A stretch of 64,000 nt of DNA, from assembly GCA_963763885.1 (NCBI GenBank), contig CAVXQD010000007.1, positions 124,001 through 188,000 of the forward strand. The letters run 5' to 3'. The translations under genes and the position numbers were made by a program. Source of the stretch: JANNBN01 sp963763885 (GTDB lineage Bacteria > Actinomycetota > Acidimicrobiia > Acidimicrobiales > JANYDT01). Below, piece after piece: positions 14,837-23,607 of this stretch (position 1 is the first letter of the stretch; the number at the start of each line of letters is the position of its first letter). Below the pieces are notes generated by a model, which was given only the letters and a program-made list of their open reading frames with translations, had not been told where the DNA came from and did not search any database.

Positions 14837-16042
14837 TCAGCCCCAGCAGATCTTCTGGCCGTCGGCGACGGAGATGCTGGTGACGCCGTCAACTGCCTTG
14901 TCGGTGACCAGCGCAACGCCGGTGTTGAAGAAGTCAAGGCCAGGAGTAACTGCTGGCTTTGGCTTGCCGCCTGCGAGGTCGACGATTGCCTGCATACCCT
15001 TGGCGGCCATCTGGCCTGGGTACTGCTGAGCGGTTGCGCCGATGACGCCGGAAGCGACGAGCTCGAGGCCAGGCTTGCAGCCACCGTCAACGGAGACGAT
15101 GAGCAGGTCCTTGTCCTTGCCAGCAGCCTTCATCACGTCGTATGCGCCCTGTGCCGCAGGCTCATTGATTGTGTAGATGACGTTGACGTCTGGGTTCTTG
15201 GCCAGGCAGGTTTCCATAGCGGTCTTGCCACCGTCGACGGAACCGTTGGTTGGCTCGTGGCAGATGATTTCGTAGTCGCCGCCGGCTGCGTACTTGCCGG
15301 TTGCTGCTTCTTTGCCGTTAGCGGTCTTGTCTTCAGCCTGGACGATGCCCATGCCGTTGAGGAAGCCCTGGTCACGAGCGGTGTCGACCGAAACGACCTT
15401 GTCGTTGAAGAGGTCGAGCATTGCGATGACGGCCTTCTTGTTGCCAGCAGCTGCGAGCTGGCCATTGGCCCACTGGCCAATGAGCTGGCCAGCCTCGTAG
15501 TTGTTGGTTGCGAAGGTGATGTCAACCGATGAAGCTGGGTTTGGCGGTGTGTCGAGTGCGATCACGAGGAGGCCAGCAGCGCGTGCCTTGTCGAGTGCAG
15601 GAACGACATCGTCGGTTGCAGGCGTGATGAGGATGCCCTTGTCGCCGTTTGCGATTGCTGCCTCGATGGCTGCGATCTGAGTGGCGCTGTCGCCGTCTTC
15701 CTTGCCAGCAGCCGTGGTGAGCTTGACGTTGAGCTCGGTGGCCTTGGCCTCTGCATCCTTCTGCATTGAAACGAAGAATGGGTTGGACAGGGTCTTCAGG
15801 ATCAGCGTGACGCCGACCTGTTCCCCAGCAGCAGCAGCAGCGACCGTGGTCTCAGCAGCAGCAGGCGTGGTCTCAGCCGGAGTGGTTTCGGCTGGCGTGG
15901 TCTCGGCTGGCGTGGTTTCGACAACCTCGGCCTCAGCGGCCACGGTGGTGTCGACGGTCTCGGCGGCATCGCTTCCGCAGGCGGCGAGCAAAAGCGCCGA
16001 CGCTGCGAAGGCCACGACACCGAAGCGAAGCTTGCGTGTCAT
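14837..16042 (-). CDS. Sugar ABC transporter substrate-binding lipoprotein (FrcB-like)
   Basis: A 401-residue lipoprotein with a signal peptide MTRKLRFGVVAFAASALLL and a lipobox LLAACG (Cys about 22). A low-complexity linker repeats AETTP four times. The type 1 periplasmic-binding domain (about 75-400) follows, with LILKTLSNPFFVSMQ, ILITPATDD and GLLVIALDTPPNP, similar to FrcB-type fructose or ribose binders. The ATG at 16042 follows an AGGGGA ribosome-binding site. It is the first gene of the operon, divergent from the LacI regulator, with the operator at 16112 between them. The sugar is inferred, not shown. Confidence 0.9.
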   Translation of the reverse strand: MTRKLRFGVVAFAASALLLAACGSDAAETVDTTVAAEAEVVETTPAETTPAETTPAETTPAAAETTVAAAAAGEQVGVTLILKTLSNPFFVSMQKDAEAKATELNVKLTTAAGKEDGDSATQIAAIEAAIANGDKGILITPATDDVVPALDKARAAGLLVIALDTPPNPASSVDITFATNNYEAGQLIGQWANGQLAAAGNKKAVIAMLDLFNDKVVSVDTARDQGFLNGMGIVQAEDKTANGKEAATGKYAAGGDYEIICHEPTNGSVDGGKTAMETCLAKNPDVNVIYTINEPAAQGAYDVMKAAGKDKDLLIVSVDGGCKPGLELVASGVIGATAQQYPGQMAAKGMQAIVDLAGGKPKPAVTPGLDFFNTGVALVTDKAVDGVTSISVADGQKICWG

Positions 16043-16111
16043 AGAGAAGTTCCCCTTGGTGATGGCTGACGTTGCGATTGTCACAACGCCGGTGACGAGT
16101 TAACCTGCGAA

Positions 16112-16125
16112 TGACAACGTTGTCA
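16112..16125. promoter_or_regulatory. LacI-family operator
   Basis: TGACAACGTTGTCA is a perfect 14-bp palindrome with a central CG, the usual form of LacI-family operators. It lies between the divergent starts of the binding protein (16042) and the LacI regulator (16162), so it can control both. A related half-site, TTGTCACAA, is at about 16078. Confidence 0.75.
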
Positions 16126-16161
16126 AGTCACTTGTCAGGGCATTGTACGATTCCGTCTCTC

Positions 16162-17202
16162 ATGAACGACCAGCCGCTTCGACGCCCCACAATGCGTGAC
16201 GTAGCTGAAGCTGCCGGTGTGAGCCTGAAAACGGTTTCACGCGTGGTCAACCACGAGGACGGTGTCAGCCAGGATTTGGCCCAGCGGGTTGGTACAGCCG
16301 TGGCAAGTCTGCGCTACGTCCCAGACGAACGGGCCCGCAACCTTCGCCAGACGGAATCTCGCGCGACGTCCATCGGTTTCTCGTTGGTGGACGTATCAAA
16401 CCCCTTCTTCTCCGCCGTCTTGCGCGGGCTGGAGGAAGTGGCCAGGGCCCACAACTGCCTGGTGCTTTCGGCCAGTAGCGACCACAACCAGGGGCGCCAG
16501 GACCAGCTCATCGAGACGTTCGTTCAGCGGCGGGTGGCAGGCATTGTTGTGGTCCCGTGCGGGCCCGAGTTAGGCCTGCTCAACTCCGACTTCCTTCGTC
16601 AGACGCCCGTGGTGTTTGTGGACTGCGAACCTGAAACGGGCCAGTTCGACCTTGTCCGTGCCGACCACTACGGCGGGGCGTTCGAGCTCACCCAACACCT
16701 CATTGCGCACGGACATCGCCGCATCGGGTTTCTTGGCGACGACACCGCCATCTTCTCCGCGCGGTTGCGCAAACAGGGCTTCATGGACGCCATGGCCGCA
16801 GCAGGTTTCGAGGTTGACCCGCAATTGGTGATCACCGGCGAACGCTCCCCCATTGGCTGGCAGACCGAGGTTTTCGGATGGCTCAATCGGCTTGAACAGC
16901 ATCCAACTGCAGTGATGTCCGCACAGAACTTCGTCACCATGGGCGCCGTTCGGGCGCTGCATCAATTGAAACTGGAACGCGTCATTGCGCTTGCCGGGTT
17001 CGACGAGATCGAAATGGGCGACGTGGTGTCACCGGCCATCACCGTCCTTCCGCAGCACCCATTCGAACTGGGTCGGCTGGCCGGCGAGACGCTCTTCAGG
17101 CGCCTGAATGGCTCCGACGAGCCACCGGTGCACGAGATTCTGAAGGCGTCGGTTGTGCGCCGGGGTTCGGGCGAGATCAGGCCGGTTGATCTACCAGCCT
17201 GA
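16162..17202 (+). CDS. LacI-family transcriptional regulator
   Basis: A 346-residue repressor. The N-terminal HTH reads TMRDVAEAAGVSLKTVSRVV followed by the hinge VASLRYVPDERARNLR. The periplasmic-binding-like effector domain (about 65-335) has IGFSLVDVSNPFF and HGHRRIGFLGD. The ATG at 16162 is preferred to the open upstream sequence because the homologous part begins right after it. It is divergent from the sugar ABC operon and probably represses it through the palindrome at 16112. The inducer is presumably the transported sugar. Confidence 0.92.
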   Translation: MNDQPLRRPTMRDVAEAAGVSLKTVSRVVNHEDGVSQDLAQRVGTAVASLRYVPDERARNLRQTESRATSIGFSLVDVSNPFFSAVLRGLEEVARAHNCLVLSASSDHNQGRQDQLIETFVQRRVAGIVVVPCGPELGLLNSDFLRQTPVVFVDCEPETGQFDLVRADHYGGAFELTQHLIAHGHRRIGFLGDDTAIFSARLRKQGFMDAMAAAGFEVDPQLVITGERSPIGWQTEVFGWLNRLEQHPTAVMSAQNFVTMGAVRALHQLKLERVIALAGFDEIEMGDVVSPAITVLPQHPFELGRLAGETLFRRLNGSDEPPVHEILKASVVRRGSGEIRPVDLPA

Positions 17203-17223
17203 CGCAGTTGCGGGAAGAAGCAG

Positions 17224-18069
17224 TTACGGGAAGACCACGGTCTTGCGGCCAACCAGCAAGACCCGGTTCTCCGCCCAGTAGCCAACCGCACGAGACAAGA
17301 CCAGGCGCTCGGTATCCCGGCCCAGGGTGGTGAGTTCTTCTGCGGTGTGGGCATGGTCCACACGACGAACGTCCTGTTCGATGATGGGACCCTCGTCCAG
17401 TTCGCCGGTCACAAAGTGCGCAGTGGCTCCAACCAGTTTCACTCCGCGCTCGTAGGCCTGGTGATAGGGCCGTGCACCCTTGAACCCAGGGAGGAACGAG
17501 TGGTGGATGTTGATGGCGCGGCCAGAGAGTTCCTCACACAACCCATCGCTGAGCACCTGCATGTATCGAGCCAAAACCACCAGATCGATGTTGTGTTCTG
17601 CAATGAGACCCAACAGCGCCTCCTCTTGTTCGGGTTTGGTTGCGGCCGTTACCGGTAAGTGCACATAGGGGATGCCTTCGTTGACGGCGATCTTGGCGCA
17701 GTCCGGATGGTTGGACACGATGAGCGGAATGTCCACCCGAAGGTCGCCTATGCGCCAGCGATACAGCAGGTCAACCAGGCAGTGGTCGTACTTCGACACC
17801 ATCACCAGCACCCGGGGCCGGTGGTCGTCTCGACGCACAACAACCGATGCCGAAGAATCGCCCAGAGCGTTCATAACGGACGCGCGGATCTGTGCTGGCT
17901 CGTCGACCGGCGCTTCAAACTCTGTACGCATACAGAACAATCCTGTGTCGGTGTCGCCGAACTGAGCGTTCTCGATGATGTTGCCGCCCAACTCCAGCAA
18001 CGCACCACTGACTGCGTGAACAATGCCGGGCCGGTCAGGGCAGGTAAGGGTGAGGATGTGCCGTGGCAT
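17224..18069 (-). CDS. purU: Formyltetrahydrofolate deformylase
   Basis: A 281-residue enzyme that hydrolyses 10-formyl-tetrahydrofolate to formate and tetrahydrofolate, supplying formate or balancing one-carbon pools. The N-terminal ACT domain (about 5-85, LTLTCPDRPGIVHAVSGALL) is followed by a formyltransferase-like domain (about 90-275) with NIHHSFLPGFKGARPYHQAY, VGATAHFVTGELDEGPIIEQ and the catalytic Asn/His/Asp set. The length is normal. The ATG at 18069 begins MPRHILTLTC, the expected start, and is preferred to upstream in-frame codons. Confidence 0.93.
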   Translation of the reverse strand: MPRHILTLTCPDRPGIVHAVSGALLELGGNIIENAQFGDTDTGLFCMRTEFEAPVDEPAQIRASVMNALGDSSASVVVRRDDHRPRVLVMVSKYDHCLVDLLYRWRIGDLRVDIPLIVSNHPDCAKIAVNEGIPYVHLPVTAATKPEQEEALLGLIAEHNIDLVVLARYMQVLSDGLCEELSGRAINIHHSFLPGFKGARPYHQAYERGVKLVGATAHFVTGELDEGPIIEQDVRRVDHAHTAEELTTLGRDTERLVLSRAVGYWAENRVLLVGRKTVVFP

Positions 18070-18233
18070 GAAAGCGCCCTTTTGGTTGCAGGAGACGGGC
18101 CTCCATGTTGTCACGCCACGGAGGGGACTTTGTCAGGACATATGCGCTGGCTGCTCCGGTTGGCTTGAGAACCCGCCCACCGGCTTGGCTAGCTGACAGA
18201 TCTGCCGGGCGGCAGGTCGAAACGAGCGTTCGC

Positions 18234-19292
18234 ATGTCACAGATTTCCCCTGGAGCAACAGTTGCCGTCACCGGGAGCGCCGGGTACATCGGCGGTTGGG
18301 TTGTGGCCGGCTTGTTGGACCGCGGATATCGGGTCCGGGCATGTGTGCGCGACGTGGAAGATCTGACGCGCACCGAGTTTCTTCGTGCCATGCATGGATT
18401 CGCGTCGGGCCGGTTGACCCTGCACGCTGCGGACCTCGACACACCAGGTTGCTTCGACACGGTGTTCGCTGGCTGTGACGCGGTCTGCCACCTGTCGCAC
18501 GTCACCACGTACAACGACCCGGACTACATCCGTGGCGTGTGCGATCACATCATTGCCAGCGTGAACGCTGCCAGCACCGTGAAACGGGTTGTGGTGACAT
18601 CCAGCATTGCTGCGGTCATTGCCGAGGCCGACATCCAAGAAATGGTCCGACGGCCCGTCATCGACGAGGACCGGTCCCCAGATGAAGACAATCCCAAACG
18701 GACGCCGGACAAGGGGCTTGGGTACTCCATCGGAAAGAACATCGCGCAGCACGCGTTCAGCGAAGCTGCTGCGGCCAATGGTCGTTGGGACGCCATCACG
18801 TGTTGCCCAGGCGACAACATCGGCCCCATCATGTCTGCGCACCACGCCTCCGCAGCATGGCAGGGCATCATCGCTGGAATGCTGTCGGGGTCGTACGCCC
18901 AGACCGGTGCATACCGGCCGTGGATGACCGTTGATGTGCGAGATGACGCTGCGTGCCACATCGGGTTGCTGGAGAGCCAATTGGTTCGCAACGGACAGCG
19001 ATTTCTGGCCTGGTCCACAGACGCACGCAATGCCGAAGACATCTGTGCGGACATCGATCGCTTACTTCCTGAATTGCATCACGACGCACCGCAGATCACG
19101 GATTCCTTTCCTGAACGTGTGCAGGTCCGTGAGGCAGAGTTCCGATCCATCTGGGCAGGGTGCGATCTTCGCAACGACCGAATCCGTGCGGCCACGCCGG
19201 TGGTGTTCCGCCCGATGGACGACTCCATCCGTGACTGCGTGGAGTCACTGATCTCGATCGCCGGGTACGCCGTCCGCACCAAAGCTTCGTAG
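18234..19292 (+). CDS. NAD(P)-dependent epimerase/reductase (extended SDR)
   Basis: A 352-residue extended short-chain dehydrogenase. The Rossmann motif VTGSAGYIGGWVVAGLLDRG opens the protein. The catalytic Tyr-Lys pair is in GYSIGKN (about 162-168), with VVTSSIAAV before it. It resembles dihydroflavonol/cinnamoyl-CoA reductase-type SDRs, but the substrate is unknown. The ATG at 18234 places the Rossmann motif about ten residues in. It is divergent from purU, with 164 bases between. Confidence 0.85.
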   Translation: MSQISPGATVAVTGSAGYIGGWVVAGLLDRGYRVRACVRDVEDLTRTEFLRAMHGFASGRLTLHAADLDTPGCFDTVFAGCDAVCHLSHVTTYNDPDYIRGVCDHIIASVNAASTVKRVVVTSSIAAVIAEADIQEMVRRPVIDEDRSPDEDNPKRTPDKGLGYSIGKNIAQHAFSEAAAANGRWDAITCCPGDNIGPIMSAHHASAAWQGIIAGMLSGSYAQTGAYRPWMTVDVRDDAACHIGLLESQLVRNGQRFLAWSTDARNAEDICADIDRLLPELHHDAPQITDSFPERVQVREAEFRSIWAGCDLRNDRIRAATPVVFRPMDDSIRDCVESLISIAGYAVRTKAS

Positions 19293-19395
19293 CGGATTTT
19301 TGGCGAGGATTTCTGGCGAGGATTTCTTGCGACGAGGTCGCTTCTGATTCGATGCGCTGATCGGCAATCTTGCCGATGTCGAGGAGGACCGAACC

Positions 19396-20595
19396 ATGAC
19401 CGTTGCCGTCCCGTCCCGCAAGCCCATGCACGAGACCCACCGAGTCGCCGCATGCAACGCGGTCGATGCCGATGGCCACATCCTTGAACCGCCGGATCTG
19501 TGGGAGGAATACATCGACCCCAAGTTCCGTGACCGGGCCTTGCGCATCGTCAAGGACGAGAACGGCTTGGAAGAACTGGAGATCAACGGCAAGCGCTCCG
19601 CCATGACTCGGCGAGGGTTCCCGGCAACGCTTGGGGCCATGGGTGCAGCAGATCTGGCGGACATGCAACTCAACCCGGAACGGACGTATCTCGGCGAGGC
19701 GCCGTACGGCTCGATGGATCCGCACGAGCGGATCAAGTTGCTGGACAAAGAGAACATCGACATCGCGTTCCTTTACACAACGGTTGGGTTGTTGTGGGAG
19801 GCCGAGGTTGACGATCCCGAACTGTCGCAGGCTTATACGCGCGCATACAACCGGTGGATTTGCGAATTTTGTTCCGGTCAGCCTCGCCTCATCCCGACGG
19901 CACATCTGTCCCTCTCCGACCCAGTTGCCGCTGCAAAAGAATTAGAACGCGCCGTGGGCGAAGGTGCGCGTGGCGGTTACGTGGCTCCATTCACCCACGA
20001 TGGTCGTCCGCTGGGCCACCCAAGCAACGACCCGGTTTTCGCCGCGGCGCAGGATCTTGGAGTTCCATTGGCGTTGCACCCAACGTTCGAGCCGCAATGG
20101 ACAAAGGGAACCCGTATGGGTACATGGGAAAATGTGAAGCAGCTTCGGCTGCTTGCGTCCGTACAGGCATCGGACGGCGTGCGGCACCAATTCACCACGC
20201 TGTTCGACTACGGCGTGTTCGACAAGTTCCCCAAAATGAAGTTCCTGGTCCTGGAGTCCGGCGGCGGTTGGATTGGCTACTGGCTGGACCGCATCGATGC
20301 CGTATACAGCCATACGTTCATCGGCCAGAAAGTGCCGCTGGAGCACAAGCCAAGCGATTACTTCCGGGAGCGCATCTGGATCAGCTGTGACCCAGATGAG
20401 CGCACCATCCCGTCGCTCGCAGCGCGGTTTGGCGTTGAGCGCTTCCTCTGGGCTTCGGACTTCCCCCACGCCGACCACACACCGGAATACGTGCACGACC
20501 TCAACGAGCTGGTTGCATCGTTCCCGGAAGACCAGCAGAGCAAGTTCATCGGAGGCAACGCACGCAAGCTCTTCGGTCTGCCAGCAGCTCCGTAA
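19396..20595 (+). CDS. Amidohydrolase family 2 metal-dependent hydrolase
   Basis: A 399-residue TIM-barrel hydrolase or decarboxylase of the amidohydrolase_2 family. Metal-ligand candidates are in DADGHILEPPDLW (D-x-D-x-H), LALHPTFEPQW and the C-terminal ASDFPHADHT, and LESGGGWIGYWLDR is a family feature. Members include ACMS decarboxylase-like enzymes and are abundant in actinobacteria. The substrate is not predictable. The ATG at 19396 follows GAGGAGG. A short duplicated TGGCGAGGATTTCT occurs just before the gene (19301-19325). Confidence 0.85.
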   Translation: MTVAVPSRKPMHETHRVAACNAVDADGHILEPPDLWEEYIDPKFRDRALRIVKDENGLEELEINGKRSAMTRRGFPATLGAMGAADLADMQLNPERTYLGEAPYGSMDPHERIKLLDKENIDIAFLYTTVGLLWEAEVDDPELSQAYTRAYNRWICEFCSGQPRLIPTAHLSLSDPVAAAKELERAVGEGARGGYVAPFTHDGRPLGHPSNDPVFAAAQDLGVPLALHPTFEPQWTKGTRMGTWENVKQLRLLASVQASDGVRHQFTTLFDYGVFDKFPKMKFLVLESGGGWIGYWLDRIDAVYSHTFIGQKVPLEHKPSDYFRERIWISCDPDERTIPSLAARFGVERFLWASDFPHADHTPEYVHDLNELVASFPEDQQSKFIGGNARKLFGLPAAP

Positions 20596-20677
20596 CGGGC
20601 GCCAAGGGCCGAAGGTCCTTGGCGTGGCCAGCATTGGACCCTTGTCCGGGCTCAATGCACCAGCCAGAATTCAACAG

Positions 20678-21619
20678 GTGACACGCCCCGGGAACGACCA
20701 ACGTCCTCTGCTAGTGGTTGCGCTTGGAGGCAACGCATTACTCCCCGCCGACGGGCCGCTGACCATGGCAGTTCAGCGCCAGCAGGCAGCGAGCGCGGCC
20801 GAAGTACTTGCTCCGCTGTTTGCCGACTGGCGCGTTGTGTTGACGCACGGAAGCGGTCCGCAGGTTGGAATTCTTTCCGAGCTGGCAAGCCGCGCCCATT
20901 CGCTCAAGGACCTAACGCTGGACGCTGTTGACGCAGAAACGGCTGGCTTACTCGGTTATGTACTCATTCAGGCGTTTGCGCACCTGGACGATGTCATCAC
21001 CGTGCTGACACAGGTTGTCGTCGACAAAGACGACCCAGCGTTCCTTCACCCAACAAAGCCGATTGGTCGCACGGTCGACGAACCGACCGCAGAGTTGCTG
21101 GAGGAGCTGCACGGGTGGACTTTTGTGCAGCAACCCAGCGGACCCGGGCGCGGCAAATTTCGAAGGGTTGTGGCATCGCCACTTCCACAAGCGATCGTCG
21201 AGATCGGCGCCATTCGGACGCTCGTTGATGCGGGTGTTGTTCCAATCTGCGCGGGTGGTGGTGGCATACCGGTGATCGCAGATCGTGGCGGTTGGAAAGG
21301 CATCGAGGCAGTGGTCGACAAGGACCTGGTGTCGTCGCTGCTCGCATGCGAACTGCACGCCGACGCGCTGCTTCTCCTCACCGACGTGGAGGGGCTGATG
21401 ACTGGCTGGGGAACGCCCGACTGCCACGTGGTCAACAAGATCGGTGCGAACGAGGCTGCTGTGCTGGCGGCAAGTTTGGAGGCCGGTTCGATGGAGCCAA
21501 AGGTCAGCGCGTGTGCCAGCTTTACGCTCGCTACCGGCAACGCCTCGTACATCGGGCGTCTCGCTGATGCGGCCGCAGTTCTCGCCTGCCGATCCGGAAC
21601 CCAGATCCAACCGGACTAA
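20678..21619 (+). CDS. arcC: Carbamate kinase
   Basis: A 313-residue amino-acid kinase fold enzyme that makes ATP from carbamoyl phosphate and ADP, or the reverse. Motifs are VVALGGNALLP near the start, LTHGSGPQVG, the segment PICAGGGGIPVI, EAVVDKDLVSSLLA and LLLTDVEG, with GSMEPKV near the end, all normal for ArcC. The frame is open much further upstream through the amidohydrolase, but the GTG at 20678 gives the normal length. No arcA or arcB lies nearby, so it may act in purine or pyrimidine nitrogen recycling rather than an arginine deiminase operon. Confidence 0.9.
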   Translation: MTRPGNDQRPLLVVALGGNALLPADGPLTMAVQRQQAASAAEVLAPLFADWRVVLTHGSGPQVGILSELASRAHSLKDLTLDAVDAETAGLLGYVLIQAFAHLDDVITVLTQVVVDKDDPAFLHPTKPIGRTVDEPTAELLEELHGWTFVQQPSGPGRGKFRRVVASPLPQAIVEIGAIRTLVDAGVVPICAGGGGIPVIADRGGWKGIEAVVDKDLVSSLLACELHADALLLLTDVEGLMTGWGTPDCHVVNKIGANEAAVLAASLEAGSMEPKVSACASFTLATGNASYIGRLADAAAVLACRSGTQIQPD

Positions 21620-22899
21620 CGGGAGGGTTGTCGAACGTGGATGATCTCGTCGTGCTTGGGAACAATTGTTTGGCTGGCGAACTCGCGCCGAATGTCTCCA
21701 CACAGAGCCTCTGCCGCGTCCAGTTCTCCGTGAACAACGAAGCACGTCCGCGGAGCTTTCGGGGCAGTACCAATCCATGCGACGACTTCCTTGGCGTCGG
21801 CGTGCACGCTGAACCCGCCGAGGTCGACAATCTCTGACCGCACATCGATGTAGTCGCCGAAGATCTTGATCTCGCGCGCACCGTCGACCAGAAGTCGCCC
21901 GCGTGTTCCTTGCACCTGATGCCCAACGAACACGACAGCATTTCGTGGATCAGCTAAGCGCGCCGATAAGTGGTGCAAGATGCGGCCGCCTGTGGCCATG
22001 CCGGAACCGGCGATGATGATGCTCGGAAACCGCACGTCGTTCAGCGATTTCGACTCGGCAACGGTGCGGACCTCGTTGAGACGACCGGTGTCGAAGATGT
22101 CTTCTCTTCCATGCAACTCGGGGCGTATCTCCGCCCACCCTTCGTCGAGTGCGCGTCGGTACACCCGCAACGCAGCCAGAGCCATCGGCGAGTCGATGTA
22201 CACCGGAAGCGCGGGAATGTCGCCCGCATCCATCAGGCGTTTGAGCTCGTAGAGAACTACTTCCGTGCGGTCTACTGCGAACGATGGAATCAGGACGGAC
22301 CCGCCACGTGCCGCAGTCCGGCTGATGACGTCTCCAAGTACCTCGCCGGCGCCGCGCGCGCTGGCATCGTGCAGACGGTTCCCGTAGGTCGACTCGACGA
22401 CCAGGGATCCCACGGTGGTCAACGGGTCGGGCGGGAGCAACAACGGATGGTCTGGTCTGCCGAGGTCTCCGGAGAACGCCAGTTCATCCATCCCTTCCGC
22501 TGTTACCGATGCCCAGGCAGCTCCGAGGATGTGACCGGCCCGATGCAACGTCACACGCACGTCGTCGGTCGGCTCGAACTGCTCGGCGAATGCGTGCACG
22601 ACGAATCGTTCGATCGTTTGCTCGGCGTCTTCGGCCGTGTAGAGCGGCTGGGCAGGATGGTGGCGGCTCGACCCAACTCGATTTGCGTATGCAGCATCTT
22701 CTTGCTGGAGGCGAGCAGCGTCCAGCAACACGATGGTTGCCAATTCTGCGGTGCCCGCGGTGGCATGGATGGACCCGCGAAACCCGTCGTGCACGAGCCT
22801 TGGGAGATAGCCGATGTGGTCAAGGTGTGCGTGTGTGATGACTACGGCGTCGACGGACCGCGGGTCGACGGGGAACGGAGCCCAGTTCCTCGCTCGCAA
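21616..22899 (-). CDS. MBL-fold beta-CASP nuclease, 5' end frameshifted
   Basis: A 427-residue frame of a metallo-beta-lactamase/beta-CASP RNA-processing-type protein (RNase J/CPSF-like). Motif 2 is ITHAHLDHIG. Later motifs are AGHILGAAW, SGDLGRP, ESTYGNR, YIDSPMA, IIAGSGMATGGR, VGHQVQGTRGR and GFSVHADAKEVV. The frame begins at a TTG inside the domain. The missing N-terminus (FLGGAETVTGSRFLLQTG) is encoded just upstream in another frame and would join by removing one base near 22935. The literal frame lacks motif 1 and its first strands. Its stop overlaps the carbamate kinase stop by four bases (convergent). Confidence 0.8.
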   Translation of the reverse strand: MRARNWAPFPVDPRSVDAVVITHAHLDHIGYLPRLVHDGFRGSIHATAGTAELATIVLLDAARLQQEDAAYANRVGSSRHHPAQPLYTAEDAEQTIERFVVHAFAEQFEPTDDVRVTLHRAGHILGAAWASVTAEGMDELAFSGDLGRPDHPLLLPPDPLTTVGSLVVESTYGNRLHDASARGAGEVLGDVISRTAARGGSVLIPSFAVDRTEVVLYELKRLMDAGDIPALPVYIDSPMALAALRVYRRALDEGWAEIRPELHGREDIFDTGRLNEVRTVAESKSLNDVRFPSIIIAGSGMATGGRILHHLSARLADPRNAVVFVGHQVQGTRGRLLVDGAREIKIFGDYIDVRSEIVDLGGFSVHADAKEVVAWIGTAPKAPRTCFVVHGELDAAEALCGDIRREFASQTIVPKHDEIIHVRQPSR

Positions 22900-23014
22900 A
22901 TCTTTGGTTCCTTGGAATAGGCCGCAGTCAAACAGACACCGCCGATCGGCCCGTCTGCAGCAAAAACCGGCTTCCGGTTACCGTCTCGGCGCCGCCGAGG
23001 AACCGAATGGTGGC
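22900..23014 (-). pseudogene. Displaced 5' part of the beta-CASP nuclease gene
   Basis: Minus-strand bases 23014-22931 encode ATIRFLGGAETVTGSRFLL and QTGRSAVSV before a TGA at 22930-22928. In a different frame the next bases encode FDCGLFQGTKDLRARNWAPF, which runs straight into the frame of the neighbouring gene. A single extra base between the two restores AVLFDCGLFQG, the usual family sequence. No clear start codon is seen for this segment, and the tandem repeat at 23034-23106 lies just upstream. Confidence 0.65.
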
Positions 23015-23033
23015 TGGCCTAGCGCGCTTGGAT

Positions 23034-23106
23034 CGATCCTGTCCATCAGGTCGGTCGTGTCCGCTTGGTCGATCGTGTCCGATAAGTCGATCGTGTTGGC
23101 CGTGTG
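23034..23106 (+). repeat. 18-bp tandem repeat, four copies
   Basis: Four adjacent 18-bp units, the first starting TCGATCCTGTCCATCAGG and the others TCGGTCGTGTCC or TCGATCGTGT, diverge mainly in their last six bases. On the minus strand they would encode GHDRPS-like hexapeptides. They lie upstream of the frameshifted nuclease gene. Confidence 0.6.
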
Positions 23107-23300
23107 CAGATGCTCTGGACTTCGCCTGCGTGTTCACAACGCAAGCGTGGCGGATAGCCGCTCCCCCTCCAGGGGCCAAACGGCGATCACGCTCGGGACG
23201 TTGTGCCCCTTTCGATGCGCGGCATGGCAAACGCGTGGCCAGGCTCAATCCGGCCCGTACTTCAGCTTGGCCGCCTGCGCAGCTTGTTGTTGCGTAAACG

Positions 23301-23332
23301 CGAATCAGGCACCCCGAAGGGTGCCTGATTCG
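23301..23332 (-). terminator. Strong hairpin downstream of tRNA-Gly
   Basis: CGAATCAGGCACCC-CGAA-GGGTGCCTGATTCG forms a perfect 14-bp stem with a four-base loop, nine bases after the 3' end of the tRNA on the minus strand. It probably ends the tRNA transcript, although the T-run is poor. Confidence 0.65.
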
Positions 23333-23340
23333 TACTGCGC

Positions 23341-23416
23341 TGGAGCGGACGACCGGATTCGAACCGGCGACCCTCACCTTGGCAAGGTGATGCTCTACCA
23401 ACTGAGCCACGTCCGC
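23341..23416 (-). tRNA. tRNA-Gly (GCC anticodon)
   Basis: The minus strand begins GCGGACG at 23416 and ends CGTCCGC-T-CCA at 23341, giving a paired 7-bp acceptor stem with encoded CCA. The D arm (GGCTCAGTTGGTAGAGC) and T arm (GGTTCGAATCC) are canonical. The anticodon loop CTTGCCAAG places GCC at the anticodon, reading GGC/GGT glycine codons. The length is 76 bases with CCA. Confidence 0.96.
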
Positions 23417-23497
23417 AATGGGAGACTCACCTTAGCACGGCACTTCGACGGTCACTGTCACACACGCTCTTGCCGGAAGGCCAGCCTCAAGCCTGAC

Positions 23498-23575
23498 TTC
23501 GCGGCACCGAGACACGTTCGCGGCACTCACGCAGGATGCCTCAATGCCGCAAACGTTTCTGGGGGCCGCGACATC
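23498..23575. repeat. Copy 1 of ~76-bp direct repeat flanking AbiEi gene
   Basis: The sequence contains TTCGCGGCACCGAGACACG and TTCGCGGCACTCACG, then AGGATGCCTCA, GCCGCAAACGTT and GGCCGCG. It matches 24730-24806 at roughly three quarters of positions, in the same orientation. Each copy itself holds two TTCGCGGCAC units. The two copies bracket the AbiEi-DUF559 gene. Confidence 0.6.
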
Positions 23576-23607
23576 GGGACTGAGGCTGAGGTGTTCCCCC
23601 GAATTGA

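Noticed and set aside
18120..18140. A fifth DosR-like box (GGGGACTTTGTC) upstream of the SDR gene
   Set aside because: Only the left half-site matches and the gene has no stress context, so I treat it as chance.
22928..23410. A 160-residue minus-strand protein covering the tRNA-Gly
   Set aside because: Its start lies in the tRNA and only its last 28 residues resemble a protein (the displaced MBL N-terminus).
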